DNA of 56,738 bases from Prevotellaceae bacterium UBA1787 (GCA_002315195.1 DCGD01000118.1:1-56738); one strand, 5' to 3'. Counted from the first letter of the stretch, positions 1 through 9,303 are shown. Made by a program: numbers and translations. Notes: a model not told the origin generated them from the letters alone.

Positions 1-1003
1 ATTGGGTCTGCTTAGAGAGTGCCAACTTGAAATCCTCCCAACTTTCAACACCTTTGAAATTTCCACCATTTGAGATAATGAAATTAATTATACTTTCAAT
101 AGTGTCGTTGGGATCATCAATGTTGGCAAAGAGAAGATCAAGACATTCTTTATCCTCATCGTTCTCAAAGAGGTATTTGTATTGGAATGCTTTTCCAACT
201 TCCATACGGTTCTTTATGACCTCTTCCTTTTCGTATGTATATGCTGTATAATCCTTAGAATAAGGATAGAAATACTTCACTTGTTGAAATGGCTTCAACT
301 CAAGTCCAAGTTTTTCATAGACTGGGCGAATTTCATCCAACTCATTATGGCGTTCGTTCATTTGATCAATTTTTAGCAAGTCTGTTCCCTTCACATTCAT
401 CATAATGAAAGCAACCGATTCATTTTCACGCTTGCTCATAACATCTTGTGTCGCCTTCATAAGAAACATCGCATAACTCGTCTTTGAGGCCAAACCTGAA
501 ATACCGCTAATATTGAGATGAGCTCCTTCGGGACCTATAAGGAAATGGGAATTAAAATGTACGGGAAGTGTCTGTTTGTTCTTGCCATCATACATTTCCA
601 TGTAACCGGCAGGGAGAGGATTCTTCACGTCATTTAATCCAAGCGCTTCCATTATTTGTTCCTCGGTTGCAAGATAAACCTTACGTCCTTCTTGAACAGG
701 AATAAAGATGTTGTTGTCATTACCAACAACCTTGCACTTGACATAATTCATACCGATACGTTCTGTATAAGCAGATGCGTCTACGTCACCAAAGTCACTT
801 GAAATATAACCTGCAAGTGCACTTGGGCTATCCGTCATGTGAGAGATTTCTTCTACTATTCCATAAGTTTTGGAATTTTCAACATGTTCAACAACAACCA
901 CGTCAAATGGTTTCAGTTTCAAGTCTTTCTTTGTCCAAAAAGTAAACTCCTCAATGGTTGAAGGTTGTTTTTCGGTTGCTATAATTTTGCCTATAGTATC
1001 CAT
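1..1003 (-). CDS. HerA-like ATPase, C-terminus cut by window edge
   Basis: Read directly from the reverse strand; the ATG is at 1003-1001, 12 bases after the stop of the NurA gene, and the frame stays open to base 1 (334 codons visible). Residues ~33-115 look like the HAS-barrel of HerA-type hexameric DNA translocases (tyrosine-glycine-valine style strand KTYGIVEEI at ~45-53). A P-loop-like segment follows at 162-176 (HLNISGISGLASKTS). It is not a standard Walker A: the lysine-threonine pair K174-T175 is kept, but the preceding glycine is serine and the loop is one residue longer. HerA proteins work with NurA nucleases in DNA end resection or, in bacteria, in anti-phage pairs; the adjacent NurA gene supports this. 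Function is inferred from family and context. The Walker B and arginine finger regions lie outside the window. Confidence 0.75.
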   Translation of the reverse strand, partial: MDTIGKIIATEKQPSTIEEFTFWTKKDLKLKPFDVVVVEHVENSKTYGIVEEISHMTDSPSALAGYISSDFGDVDASAYTERIGMNYVKCKVVGNDNNIFIPVQEGRKVYLATEEQIMEALGLNDVKNPLPAGYMEMYDGKNKQTLPVHFNSHFLIGPEGAHLNISGISGLASKTSYAMFLMKATQDVMSKRENESVAFIMMNVKGTDLLKIDQMNERHNELDEIRPVYEKLGLELKPFQQVKYFYPYSKDYTAYTYEKEEVIKNRMEVGKAFQYKYLFENDEDKECLDLLFANIDDPNDTIESIINFIISNGGNFKGVESWEDFKLALSKQTQ

Positions 1004-1015
1004 CTTCTATGTTGA

Positions 1016-2188
1016 TTAAAATAAGTTCAAAAAATAGTAGTCACTCGTGAATCGGCTTTTGCAATAACATTCGGTCATATAAACTGGATAGAGATGATTT
1101 GCCCACCTTGCATCAGATCCATAACAAACGGGATTTCGTTCGTTGATGATGTTTGCAGATATATTGTCAATCTCATCAGTTGACAAACCATATTGAGTTT
1201 CGTTTCCTGTCATGAGCATTTTTTCGACCTTTACGATTCCAGAGTATGGGGTATCCGTATGTTTCCTGTCTTTGATTCTTATGTACCATATTGCGAAAGT
1301 AACATTCCCCCATTGCTCACCTGGCTTCCACAGAAATGCTGGTGTTCGATGATACAGTGGCAATCTTGCAATCGCACCTGCATTACTTTGGTCTTTAGCA
1401 TCTCGCATGAGGTTAGGGTTGAACTTTTTCGAAACGCCTACGACGTGGCGGAAATTGTTGCGAATGCGCGCAATCTCTTTGAAATCGCCAGTTTTCATCG
1501 GCTTATATTGGATAGAACCGTCCTTTATCAAATAACTATCCTGATTTAAGAGGTGTTTGCTCATAAGAACGGAGACAATGCGTTTCTCGCAATCTACCAT
1601 CTCGTCCTGTATCTTTGCGATACCTTTGTTTTCGAGTGTTTCACGGCCTTCGAGTTTTGTCTGATAATAGAGTATCTTTTCAAGATGAACCTTTTCTGAA
1701 TGTAATGTTGGATGTTCTTTGATTTTATTGCAAAGATTACGGAAAAATATATCGGGATCAATACCTTCCCCATTTGCTTTTACTGGAAGACACAAAACAC
1801 TATAAGCTTCTTCTTCAACTTTATGAAAACCAACAAATCTACCGTCATCATCTACATCCCTACCACAACATGTTACTGCTATTTGACCGCCTACAATAGG
1901 ATATACCTTTTTGTCATACTGAATATCATCCAATTTATATACTTTTCGTGAACCATCCAGAAAATACTTGAATAGCGGAGGACCCTGCATACATAGTTTT
2001 GCTTTTTGAGCCAAGTCACGAGGTTTTGATTCCTTTACTTCCTCTGCATATTCCTTTAGGTTAATATATGTTTCCTCCTGTATCTCGTACTCTATAATAG
2101 GTACCTTCGCTTCATCAAAACTATACTTGAATGATGTGAAACATTCACCTTCAGTTGCCTCTTCTAAAAATTTCAATATTCTGCCCAT
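1016..2188 (-). CDS. NurA-domain nuclease
   Basis: 390 residues. The NurA RNase H-like fold is indicated by three motifs in the right order: FLDGSRK with the first catalytic aspartate D78, LIKDGSIQY with D223, and a late strand GIVKVEK with E322, followed by a C-terminal YPVYMTECYCKSRF helix that resembles the family's closing segment. NurA proteins are 5'-3' exonuclease/endonucleases that bind HerA hexamers. The HerA-like gene starts 12 bases downstream, so the two are almost certainly co-transcribed and form a complex. It lies 66 bases after the P-type ATPase gene with no clear promoter in between, so its transcription may be shared. Several cysteines (C107, C108 in TCCGR) are present but no zinc motif is obvious. 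Family call is good; role in defence versus repair is open. Confidence 0.72.
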   Translation of the reverse strand: MGRILKFLEEATEGECFTSFKYSFDEAKVPIIEYEIQEETYINLKEYAEEVKESKPRDLAQKAKLCMQGPPLFKYFLDGSRKVYKLDDIQYDKKVYPIVGGQIAVTCCGRDVDDDGRFVGFHKVEEEAYSVLCLPVKANGEGIDPDIFFRNLCNKIKEHPTLHSEKVHLEKILYYQTKLEGRETLENKGIAKIQDEMVDCEKRIVSVLMSKHLLNQDSYLIKDGSIQYKPMKTGDFKEIARIRNNFRHVVGVSKKFNPNLMRDAKDQSNAGAIARLPLYHRTPAFLWKPGEQWGNVTFAIWYIRIKDRKHTDTPYSGIVKVEKMLMTGNETQYGLSTDEIDNISANIINERNPVCYGSDARWANHLYPVYMTECYCKSRFTSDYYFLNLF

Positions 2189-2254
2189 GACTTTTTATAG
2201 GTTATTTTTTCACTGAAATTTCCTAAATGTAAAATCAATCTGCGGATTTAAGGA

Positions 2255-4873
2255 TTACAATTTCAATCGTGCCAGTTCGCCGCCCCAAAGCACGAGCGAT
2301 GTTCCTCCCCACAGAATGCCCCATGTCAGAAAGTCCATTGGTGCGACGCGCAGAATGTTTCCACCCAAGCAGACCATGAGCACCTGGCACACTGCAATGA
2401 AACCCAGCACAAGGAGCAGTCCCTTGCATGATTTGAGTTTGTGGAAAGCACTATGACCGCTACCCCATGCTTTGGCATTGAGCAAATTCCAAAATTGCAG
2501 CAAGACGAAAGTCGTAAAAATGATGGTTAATCCCGAGAGGCTGACGAGGTTTTTTGAACCCGTAATCAGCGAGGAATCAAAATGGAACATGAGAGCCAGC
2601 ATTACTGCGGTGAAACATGTGGTGGAAGCGATGATGTGGCACACAAGCGCCTTGTCGATGATAAAATCGGAAGGTTTTCTTGGTTTGGCTCTCATCACCT
2701 TCATCGACGGAGGAATAGTAGCCAATGCCAGCGAAGCGAATGCATCCATGATGAGGTTAATCCAGAGAATTTGCGTGACGGTAAGTGGCATTTCATCGCA
2801 CAGCAGCGAACCGGCAAGCGTGATTATCAAGACGGTAAGGCCAATGGACAACTGATAGCCCAGGAATCTCTGTATGTTCTTGTAAAGACTGCGTCCCCAT
2901 GCAATCGCATTGACAATGGAAACGAAACTACCATCAATGAGCGTGATGTCGCTGGCTTCCTTGGCCGCCGCGGTGTCGTTTCCCTTGGAGAGTCCCACCT
3001 GGGCGCATTTCAAGGTAGGAACATCTCCGATGCAGTCTCCGGTCACCGCCACCAGCTCCCCTCTTTTCTGCAAAAGTTGTACCAAGCGCAATTTGTCCAT
3101 GGGACGTGCGCCGCACATAATCTTTAGATGGGCTATTCGCTGCATGGCTTCTTCGTCGGACAAAGCGGCAAATTCCTCGCCCGAGATGATTTGTTCTTCA
3201 TGCTGAAGTCTTCTGTTCCACAATCCAATACGCTTGGCGATTTCAATTGCCGTCCCGGCCGTGTCACCCGTAACGATTTTCACCGACGTTCCCGCCTTGA
3301 GACAGGTTCCGATGGCAGAAGGTACTTCCCGTCTGATAGGATCGCTGATGCCGCATATTCCCACCAACTGCGGTCCACCTTTCAAAAATTCTTCAATGGT
3401 TTGCGTACTGTCGTTGCTTACCATGAGTTGTGCAAAAGCAAGGGTTTTCATGGCTTTCTTTTGCCACTTGGCCAGTGCAAGATTGGCCTTGGCAGTGTTT
3501 TCCTCATTATGTTTGCACAAGGACATAACCACGTCGGGTGAACCTTTGACAAAAAGTATAGAATTGCCGTCATTGCCCGTTACGAGCGAAGCCATGAACC
3601 TGCGCTCCGGGCTGAAAGGCAGTCGTTCTTTTACGATGTAGGCATTGCGGATTGTTTTGTAGTTTTCTCCATTTTTGCCAAGGTGCAGGAGCAGCGCTGT
3701 TTCGATAGGGTCGCCCAAGGGCCGAATATGCTCATTGTCTATTTCTTCAAAGTCGGCTGTGGAGTTAATGGCCATGTTGATGGTCATGTTTCTATCATCG
3801 TTCGTGAAAGAGAGGGTTTCACAAACCTCCATTTTGTTTTCGGTAAGCGTACCGGTCTTGTCTGTACAAATGACGGTAATGGTTCCCATCGTTTCGCAGG
3901 CGTGTTTGCGTCTTACGAGCGTGTTGGTTTTCAACATTCGTCTCATGTTGAGTGCCAGGTTGAGCGTCACAGTCATTGGCAAGCCTTCGGGTACTGCCAT
4001 CACGATGAGCGCGACGGCAAGCATGAAATTGCGGAGTACAATTAGGACAATGTCCAACCAAGGTACGCCATGTGAAGAAGTAAAATCCAAATAGCGTGTG
4101 ATACCCATCCATGTGCTGATGGCAAACACCAAAACGGCAATAGCAATCGATGTTTTGCTGATGACATTGACCAGGTGCTTAAGTTGTTGGTTCATGGACG
4201 TATCCATTTCCTTCTCAACGCTTTTCCGATTAGAAGGATTTTCCCTTTCGGTTTGGTCGCCCACGGCATCCACCACCATTTCCGCGTTTCCGGTCAGAAT
4301 TATGGTTGAGCGCAATAGACGATTAGGTGCATAGGTGGAACTCTTTGTGTCCTCAGTCCTTACCGATTTTTGGCCGGCGGCTTCTCCCGTCAGTTTAGAT
4401 TCGTCAACGGTCAGTTGTTTTGAAAAGACAATATAGCCATCGGCGGGCACTTCGTCTCCCTGCTTAAGCAAAACCACATCACCGACCACCAATTCGTTTT
4501 GTGACACCAACATGACATTGCCATCACGTCTCACGGTTGCAACGGAATCTTTGTCCAACGCCTTCAATGCAGCCAACTTGCGTATAGCGTCATATTCAAA
4601 ATAAAAGCCGATGCCAGTGGTCAAAAATACCGCAAGCATGATGCCGACCGTTTCTATATACTCGTTTTCAAGGATACCGATGACCAATGACAAAAAAGCC
4701 GCCAAAAGCAGAATCCTTATGACAGGTTCGTTCCATTTGTCAAGGTAAAGTTTCCAAAGTGATGGACAACCGAGGGAGTTGGGACGGTTGCTGCCATGTA
4801 GGGTTCGCGACAAGGTCACTTCTTCCGCTGTCAGTCCCTTGTGGTGCATTGTCGGGGAGTTGTATGTATCCAT
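2255..4873 (-). CDS. P-type calcium-transporting ATPase, PMCA type, with altered hinge motif
   Basis: 872 residues, inner-membrane cation pump. The order is standard: an N-terminal cation-ATPase domain, helices M1-M2 (~50-95), actuator domain with TGEA at 162-165, M3-M4 with PEGLP at 295-299, phosphorylation site DKTGTLT with D338, nucleotide-binding domain with KGSPD, the P-domain hinge, then M5-M10 with the ion-site helix LWINLIMDAF that keeps the N and D of calcium pumps. Two motifs deviate. TGES reads TGEA, which is tolerated in this subfamily, and the usually invariant TGDGxNDxPAL hinge reads T611-G-D-C-I-G-D617, so the Gly and Asn are replaced by C614 and G616 while both Asp remain. Substrate is probably Ca2+. 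Whether the pump is fully active is uncertain. A TAnnTTTG box lies 18 bases upstream. Confidence 0.88.
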   Translation of the reverse strand: MDTYNSPTMHHKGLTAEEVTLSRTLHGSNRPNSLGCPSLWKLYLDKWNEPVIRILLLAAFLSLVIGILENEYIETVGIMLAVFLTTGIGFYFEYDAIRKLAALKALDKDSVATVRRDGNVMLVSQNELVVGDVVLLKQGDEVPADGYIVFSKQLTVDESKLTGEAAGQKSVRTEDTKSSTYAPNRLLRSTIILTGNAEMVVDAVGDQTERENPSNRKSVEKEMDTSMNQQLKHLVNVISKTSIAIAVLVFAISTWMGITRYLDFTSSHGVPWLDIVLIVLRNFMLAVALIVMAVPEGLPMTVTLNLALNMRRMLKTNTLVRRKHACETMGTITVICTDKTGTLTENKMEVCETLSFTNDDRNMTINMAINSTADFEEIDNEHIRPLGDPIETALLLHLGKNGENYKTIRNAYIVKERLPFSPERRFMASLVTGNDGNSILFVKGSPDVVMSLCKHNEENTAKANLALAKWQKKAMKTLAFAQLMVSNDSTQTIEEFLKGGPQLVGICGISDPIRREVPSAIGTCLKAGTSVKIVTGDTAGTAIEIAKRIGLWNRRLQHEEQIISGEEFAALSDEEAMQRIAHLKIMCGARPMDKLRLVQLLQKRGELVAVTGDCIGDVPTLKCAQVGLSKGNDTAAAKEASDITLIDGSFVSIVNAIAWGRSLYKNIQRFLGYQLSIGLTVLIITLAGSLLCDEMPLTVTQILWINLIMDAFASLALATIPPSMKVMRAKPRKPSDFIIDKALVCHIIASTTCFTAVMLALMFHFDSSLITGSKNLVSLSGLTIIFTTFVLLQFWNLLNAKAWGSGHSAFHKLKSCKGLLLVLGFIAVCQVLMVCLGGNILRVAPMDFLTWGILWGGTSLVLWGGELARLKL

Positions 4874-4890
4874 GGTTGTATATTAATATG

Positions 4891-4898
4891 CAAAGTTA
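4891..4898 (-). promoter_or_regulatory. Candidate -7 promoter box for the P-type ATPase gene
   Basis: Reverse strand reads TAACTTTG, an exact match to the Bacteroidetes -7 box TAnnTTTG, about 18 bases before the ATG at 4873. No good -33 TTTG is seen at the usual spacing, so this is a partial match. Confidence 0.5.
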
Positions 4899-4964
4899 CT
4901 TGGTTTTTGAGATAAAAAAAGTTGAATGGTGACAATCCTTTTCCGCAAGCCATATAACCAACCA

Positions 4965-6221
4965 TCATTCCAGTGTGAAAATCATGCTGCCTGTGGATTT
5001 TGCGATGATGTGTACGCCTGTTACATCCACAAAAGTGTTGTCTGTAAACAGGTTTCCGCTTTTTTCCACTATGTGGATTGAGCGGAACAGAAAATCTTTT
5101 GGAAGGGCGATATTCATATTGCAAGTTTTCTTGGCGTTGATGAATACGGCGTCTTTCCCATTCAGTATTCCGCTGTAGGCAAAGAAAAACTCATTGTCCG
5201 CAATGGGTTGATGGAAGAAAGTGTAGCTACCGTTGCATACAAACTCCTTGCCGGCGATGTTTTCCACTCCGTTCATAATGTGGTGATAGCACTTGCCGTA
5301 ACTGCGGTTGAATATCCAACTGTCAGGCTTGATCAGCGCATGGTCGCCCAGTTTGTTGGGATAGAGATAGACGCCTTGATAGGTCCCTTTCGTCTTGTTA
5401 CATTCAATGAAACGGTTAAACAGGGGGTACGCCGACTTGGGGAAGACATCGGTGGCTTTTTTTTCTTCCGTCCAGTCCGTGAACTTGCCGTTGGGTGTCA
5501 TGATGTATTCTTCGTTTTCAAACATGGATTGCAGGCAGTAGTAATGTGCAACCGTGTTTGTGGTCGTATCTGAAATTTTTTGGCGAACGGATATTTCAAT
5601 GGTATTTTTTCGTATGGAATACACAGCCGTTTCCGTTGAGAGAGGCACTGAAAGGATGGTATCTCCTGTCTTTGGAGCAAATGCGGGGTCGAAGATAGTA
5701 TTGACCACCTCCAACATGATGTGGTTGCACCGCACTTTCTTTCCAACCGTCATGTCGTACCCATCGGCGCAACAACTGTATGATTTGTTCCTTGCCGTCA
5801 TAAATATGGGATGAGAATCAGCGTTTTCATCGGGGTAATGGTGGTTGGCTCCACACCATCCCCCTTTGTGCATGGCCATTGGTCCGATGTTGTCTGAACT
5901 GGTGGCATTGATGTATGTGATGCCTTCTCCAGTGCGGATGCCCTTCGTGTCCGATGACTTGCGGTCGCTTACCATGCGATAGCCGACACGATAGAACGTA
6001 TAGAGGCTGTTCGCCATGCATTTCTTGAACCAATAAGTAGTTTCCACTCCCTGCTTGTCAAGGTAGGCCACATAGAAATTCTCTCCGTCGGCATCCAACT
6101 CGGCGCAGAGACAACCATTGTTTTCCTGGCAACTTTCGGAGTTTCTTTCTCCCCAAGCCTTTTGGTAGGAAAACATGTACGCAAGCGCACAGCACAATAA
6201 TAATGTCTTTAGAATATTCAT
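4965..6221 (-). CDS. Secreted protein of unknown function
   Basis: 418 residues. The N-terminus MNILKTLLLCCALAYMF is a typical export signal, with probable cleavage near residues 20-25 (SYQKAWGE). The mature part is rich in aromatic residues and starts with a cysteine cluster (SCQENNGCLC), suggesting disulfides. Many short strands with Tyr, Trp, Gly and Asn suggest an all-beta fold, but I do not recognise a family. It is upstream of, and in the same direction as, the P-type ATPase with a 91-base gap that carries its own promoter box, so they need not share a transcript. The -7 box for this gene sits only 4 bases before the ATG (see promoter entry), so its mRNA may have almost no leader. No function is proposed. 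Confidence 0.7.
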   Translation of the reverse strand: MNILKTLLLCCALAYMFSYQKAWGERNSESCQENNGCLCAELDADGENFYVAYLDKQGVETTYWFKKCMANSLYTFYRVGYRMVSDRKSSDTKGIRTGEGITYINATSSDNIGPMAMHKGGWCGANHHYPDENADSHPIFMTARNKSYSCCADGYDMTVGKKVRCNHIMLEVVNTIFDPAFAPKTGDTILSVPLSTETAVYSIRKNTIEISVRQKISDTTTNTVAHYYCLQSMFENEEYIMTPNGKFTDWTEEKKATDVFPKSAYPLFNRFIECNKTKGTYQGVYLYPNKLGDHALIKPDSWIFNRSYGKCYHHIMNGVENIAGKEFVCNGSYTFFHQPIADNEFFFAYSGILNGKDAVFINAKKTCNMNIALPKDFLFRSIHIVEKSGNLFTDNTFVDVTGVHIIAKSTGSMIFTLE

Positions 6222-6225
6222 GTTG

Positions 6226-6254
6226 CAAAATTACATTTTTTGTCGGAAAATCAA
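6226..6254 (-). promoter_or_regulatory. Candidate promoter for the 4965-6221 gene (possibly leaderless)
   Basis: Reverse strand: a -33-like CTTGA (TTG at 6254-6252), 18 bases, then TAATTTTG at 6233-6226, an exact TAnnTTTG box. The box ends only 4 bases before the ATG at 6221-6219, so transcription would begin at or next to the start codon. Confidence 0.5.
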
Positions 6255-6425
6255 GAATAAACAGAAAACAAAGATGTTTGTTTCCTTGTCCTAAAAGCGA
6301 TGTACAGAATCAAATAAAAGTGGTTCATTCATGAAATGGCAGGGTTGGTGTTGTAAATTTGCCACGTAATGTGGCTATGAGACTATTTATTTAAACTTGG
6401 AAAAAGGTTGTGTTGAATTATTTCG

Positions 6426-6433
6426 TATATTTG
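6426..6433 (+). promoter_or_regulatory. Candidate -7 promoter box for the first GH39-like gene
   Basis: TATATTTG matches TAnnTTTG exactly, 36 bases before the ATG at 6470. TTG trinucleotides occur about 10-15 bases upstream, but none has the usual ~19-base spacing. Confidence 0.55.
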
Positions 6434-6469
6434 TACGTGTAAGAAATATCAATATAAAAAAGTTTAGAA

Positions 6470-7861
6470 ATGAAAAAGATTTGGTGCTTGTTACCTGCAT
6501 TATTTCTTGCAGCCGTAACGTGTTTAGCAGAGATTACAGTTTTTCCTTCCGAGATTGTCGGTCCCATCAAACCCATGAACGGTGTCAATAACGGTCCCAA
6601 ATATAAGGGAAATGACCAGCAGCGCGAGAATATAGACACTTATCGTCATGCCCACATCCCGTTCGCCCGTACGCATGATGCTGTTTACGAAGAGGCTTAC
6701 GGAAACGAACACACCGTGGACATTTCAGGCATATTCCGGGATTTTGACAAAGACGCCAACGATCCCAAGTCATACGATTTTACGTTGACGGACGTTTATT
6801 TGAAAACCATCCGCGATGCCGGGACGGAAGTGTTCTTCAGATTGGGTCAAAGTATGCAGACCACTGTCAAGAAATACTATGTATATCCTCCGAAAGATTA
6901 CAAGAAATGGGCGGTGATATGTGAGCATATCATACGGCATTACAATGAAGGGTGGGCGGATGGTTTCAAATGGAACATCCGATATTGGGAAATATGGAAC
7001 GAGGCGGATTTGGGCGCTTATAACGAGGCATGGAAGAAGGACCCTCGTGCATGGGGTGGTACGGAAGAAATGTTCCATGAATTTTACGCCGTCGCGGCCA
7101 AACACTTGAAATCATGTTTCCCAAACTTGAAGATAGGCGGTCCTTCACTTGCCGCTTACTTTGATTGGGGTGAGCGTTTTCTTGCCAAAATGGAGAAAGA
7201 GAATGTGCCTATGGACTTTTTCTCATGGCATCACTATGGGAACAGTCCAAGTCTCATGGTCGCAAAGGCGGATTCCGTACGTCAAATGATGGATGCGCAT
7301 GGATACAAGAATGCCGAATCCATTCTGAATGAATGGCAATATTTGAGAAATTGGACTGACGAGTTCCGATATACCGCAAAAACCTTACCGAGGATGAAGG
7401 GTGCCGCCTATGTGGCAACGGCAATGAGCAAGTGTCAGGATGCACCCGTTGACGCAATGATGTACTATGACGCCCGCATACAGACACTGTGGAACGGATT
7501 GTTCGATTTGCGTACCCTTGCGCCGACAAAAACCTATTATTCCATCTATGCATGGTCAAGGATAAGCCGTTACGGCAAACAAATCAAGTCGGAGGTAAAG
7601 GATGACGAGGACATCAGCGTAACGGCGGCGGCTGATGATTTTGGTAAAGTCGCCATCATGGTGACGCGCTACAATGAAGACAACAATGTCTGCACTTTGA
7701 AGGAGGTCAAGATCAATGCGGGGATGCCGCTTCCAACTGAGGTGATAGGACATTTGACTGACGAGGATCATACTTATACAGAGGTCATCCTGGACGTTGA
7801 TAAAGATGGGAAAATACAACTTAAACTCCAGCCCAATGCTGTCGTGGTTATTGAGATATAG
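6470..7861 (+). CDS. Secreted glycoside hydrolase, GH39-like (clan GH-A), copy 1
   Basis: 463 residues with a signal peptide (MKKIWCLLPALFLAAVTCLA). The rest is a (beta/alpha)8 barrel of the GH39 beta-xylosidase / iduronidase type. The acid/base glutamate is in YWEIWNEAD (E178) and the probable nucleophile in SILNEWQY (E288), about 110 residues apart as expected for clan GH-A retaining enzymes. A short beta domain follows (~380-463). A second copy with the same architecture begins 56 bases downstream, so this is a tandem duplication and the two are probably on one transcript. The substrate cannot be told from the sequence; xylosides or uronic-acid-containing glycans are the family norm. The mature protein starts near E21 and no lipoprotein cysteine is present, so a periplasmic location is likely. 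Confidence 0.78.
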   Translation: MKKIWCLLPALFLAAVTCLAEITVFPSEIVGPIKPMNGVNNGPKYKGNDQQRENIDTYRHAHIPFARTHDAVYEEAYGNEHTVDISGIFRDFDKDANDPKSYDFTLTDVYLKTIRDAGTEVFFRLGQSMQTTVKKYYVYPPKDYKKWAVICEHIIRHYNEGWADGFKWNIRYWEIWNEADLGAYNEAWKKDPRAWGGTEEMFHEFYAVAAKHLKSCFPNLKIGGPSLAAYFDWGERFLAKMEKENVPMDFFSWHHYGNSPSLMVAKADSVRQMMDAHGYKNAESILNEWQYLRNWTDEFRYTAKTLPRMKGAAYVATAMSKCQDAPVDAMMYYDARIQTLWNGLFDLRTLAPTKTYYSIYAWSRISRYGKQIKSEVKDDEDISVTAAADDFGKVAIMVTRYNEDNNVCTLKEVKINAGMPLPTEVIGHLTDEDHTYTEVILDVDKDGKIQLKLQPNAVVVIEI

Positions 7862-7917
7862 CCAGGGGCAGGACGCATTGTTACATTTTAAAGTATAAGA
7901 ATAATAATAAGTTTGTC

Positions 7918-9303
7918 ATGAAAAAGATTTGTTTATTGCAAGTGTTTCTTTTTGCCGCACTCTCGGCTTTTGCAGACATTACGGTTTTTCCTTCTGAATC
8001 AATAGGGCCCATAAAGCCCATGCATGGGGTAAATAACGGCCCTCAGAAAAGTGGAGAAGGCCAGCAGCGCGAAAATTTCGACAGTTATCGTCATGCGCGC
8101 ATACCATTCGCACGCACGCACGACTCTTCCTACGAAGAGGTCTATGGAAGTGAGCATACCGTGGATGTCACCGCCATTTTCCGTGACTTTGACAAAGACG
8201 CCAACGACCCAAAATCATACGATTTTACGCTGACGGACCATTACCTTGCAACTATCCGCGAAGCAGGGACGGAGGTGTTTTACAGATTGGGTCAGAGAAT
8301 ACAAAATGCCGCCAAGAAATACGACATCTATCCTCCGAAAAGTTACAAGAAATGGGCGGTTATCTGTGAACACATCATACGTCATTACAACGAAGGCTGG
8401 GCGGACGGCTTCAAATGGAACATTCGGTATTGGGAAATTTGGAACGAGGCGGATTTGGCGGCTTACTGGGAAGCGTGGAAATATGACCCCCGCACTTGGG
8501 GTGGCACGGAAGAGATGTTCCATGAGTTCTATGCCACTGCGGCAAAGCACCTGAAGAAATGTTTCCCCGACCTCAAGATTGGCGGTCCCGCCCTTGCCGG
8601 CTATGAAGATTGGGGAGAACGCTTTCTTGCCCAAATGGAAAAAAAGAAAGTGCCCATGGACTTTTTCTCATGGCATCAATATACGAGACATCCGAACGAA
8701 ATAGCCAGCCGTGCCGAGCGCATGAGAAAGATGCTGGATGATCATGGTTATAAGGATACTGAATCCATTTTGGACGAATGGCAATATCTGAGAGGATGGA
8801 CAGATGAGTTTCTTTATACCGCGAAAACCTTGCCGGAAATCAAGGCCGCTGCATTCTGCGCCATGGTGATGAGCAAGTGCCAGGATGCCCCGGTGGATAT
8901 ACTGATGTACTATGACGCCCGCATACAGACACTTTGGAACGGATTGTTCGATTTGCGTACCCTTGCCCCGACAAAAACCTATTATTCCATCTACGCCTGG
9001 TCCCAGATGGCGCGTTACGGAAAACAAATCAAATCTGAAATCAAGGATGAAACTGACGTTTATGCCGTTGCCGCTACCGACGGAAATGGAAAGATGGCCA
9101 TTCTGGTGACACGTTACAATGAGGATGACAACGTCTGTGCGCTAAAGAAAGTCCAGGTCGATGCGGGCATGTCACTTCCGTCTGAGGTAAGAGGCTATCT
9201 GACGGATGACGACCACATTTATACTCAAGTTCCGTTGGACGTAAAGGATGGCAAGATACAACTGACGTTGCAACCCAATGCTTTCATCGTGATTGAGATA
9301 TAG
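7918..9303 (+). CDS. Secreted glycoside hydrolase, GH39-like (clan GH-A), copy 2
   Basis: 461 residues, co-linear with the preceding gene along its whole length and clearly a paralogue. It has its own signal peptide (MKKICLLQVFLFAALSAFA), the acid/base motif YWEIWNEAD (~E177) and the nucleophile motif SILDEWQY (~E287). The main differences lie in loops after the barrel strands: SWHQYTRHP replaces SWHHYGNSP, and YWEAWKYDP replaces YNEAWKKDP. Those loops line the active site of GH39 enzymes, so the copies may differ in substrate or chain-end preference. A ~95-base block near 8903-8997 is almost identical to copy 1 (see findings). No promoter is seen in the 56-base gap. Periplasmic location and substrate are inferred. 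Confidence 0.78.
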   Translation: MKKICLLQVFLFAALSAFADITVFPSESIGPIKPMHGVNNGPQKSGEGQQRENFDSYRHARIPFARTHDSSYEEVYGSEHTVDVTAIFRDFDKDANDPKSYDFTLTDHYLATIREAGTEVFYRLGQRIQNAAKKYDIYPPKSYKKWAVICEHIIRHYNEGWADGFKWNIRYWEIWNEADLAAYWEAWKYDPRTWGGTEEMFHEFYATAAKHLKKCFPDLKIGGPALAGYEDWGERFLAQMEKKKVPMDFFSWHQYTRHPNEIASRAERMRKMLDDHGYKDTESILDEWQYLRGWTDEFLYTAKTLPEIKAAAFCAMVMSKCQDAPVDILMYYDARIQTLWNGLFDLRTLAPTKTYYSIYAWSQMARYGKQIKSEIKDETDVYAVAATDGNGKMAILVTRYNEDDNVCALKKVQVDAGMSLPSEVRGYLTDDDHIYTQVPLDVKDGKIQLTLQPNAFIVIEI

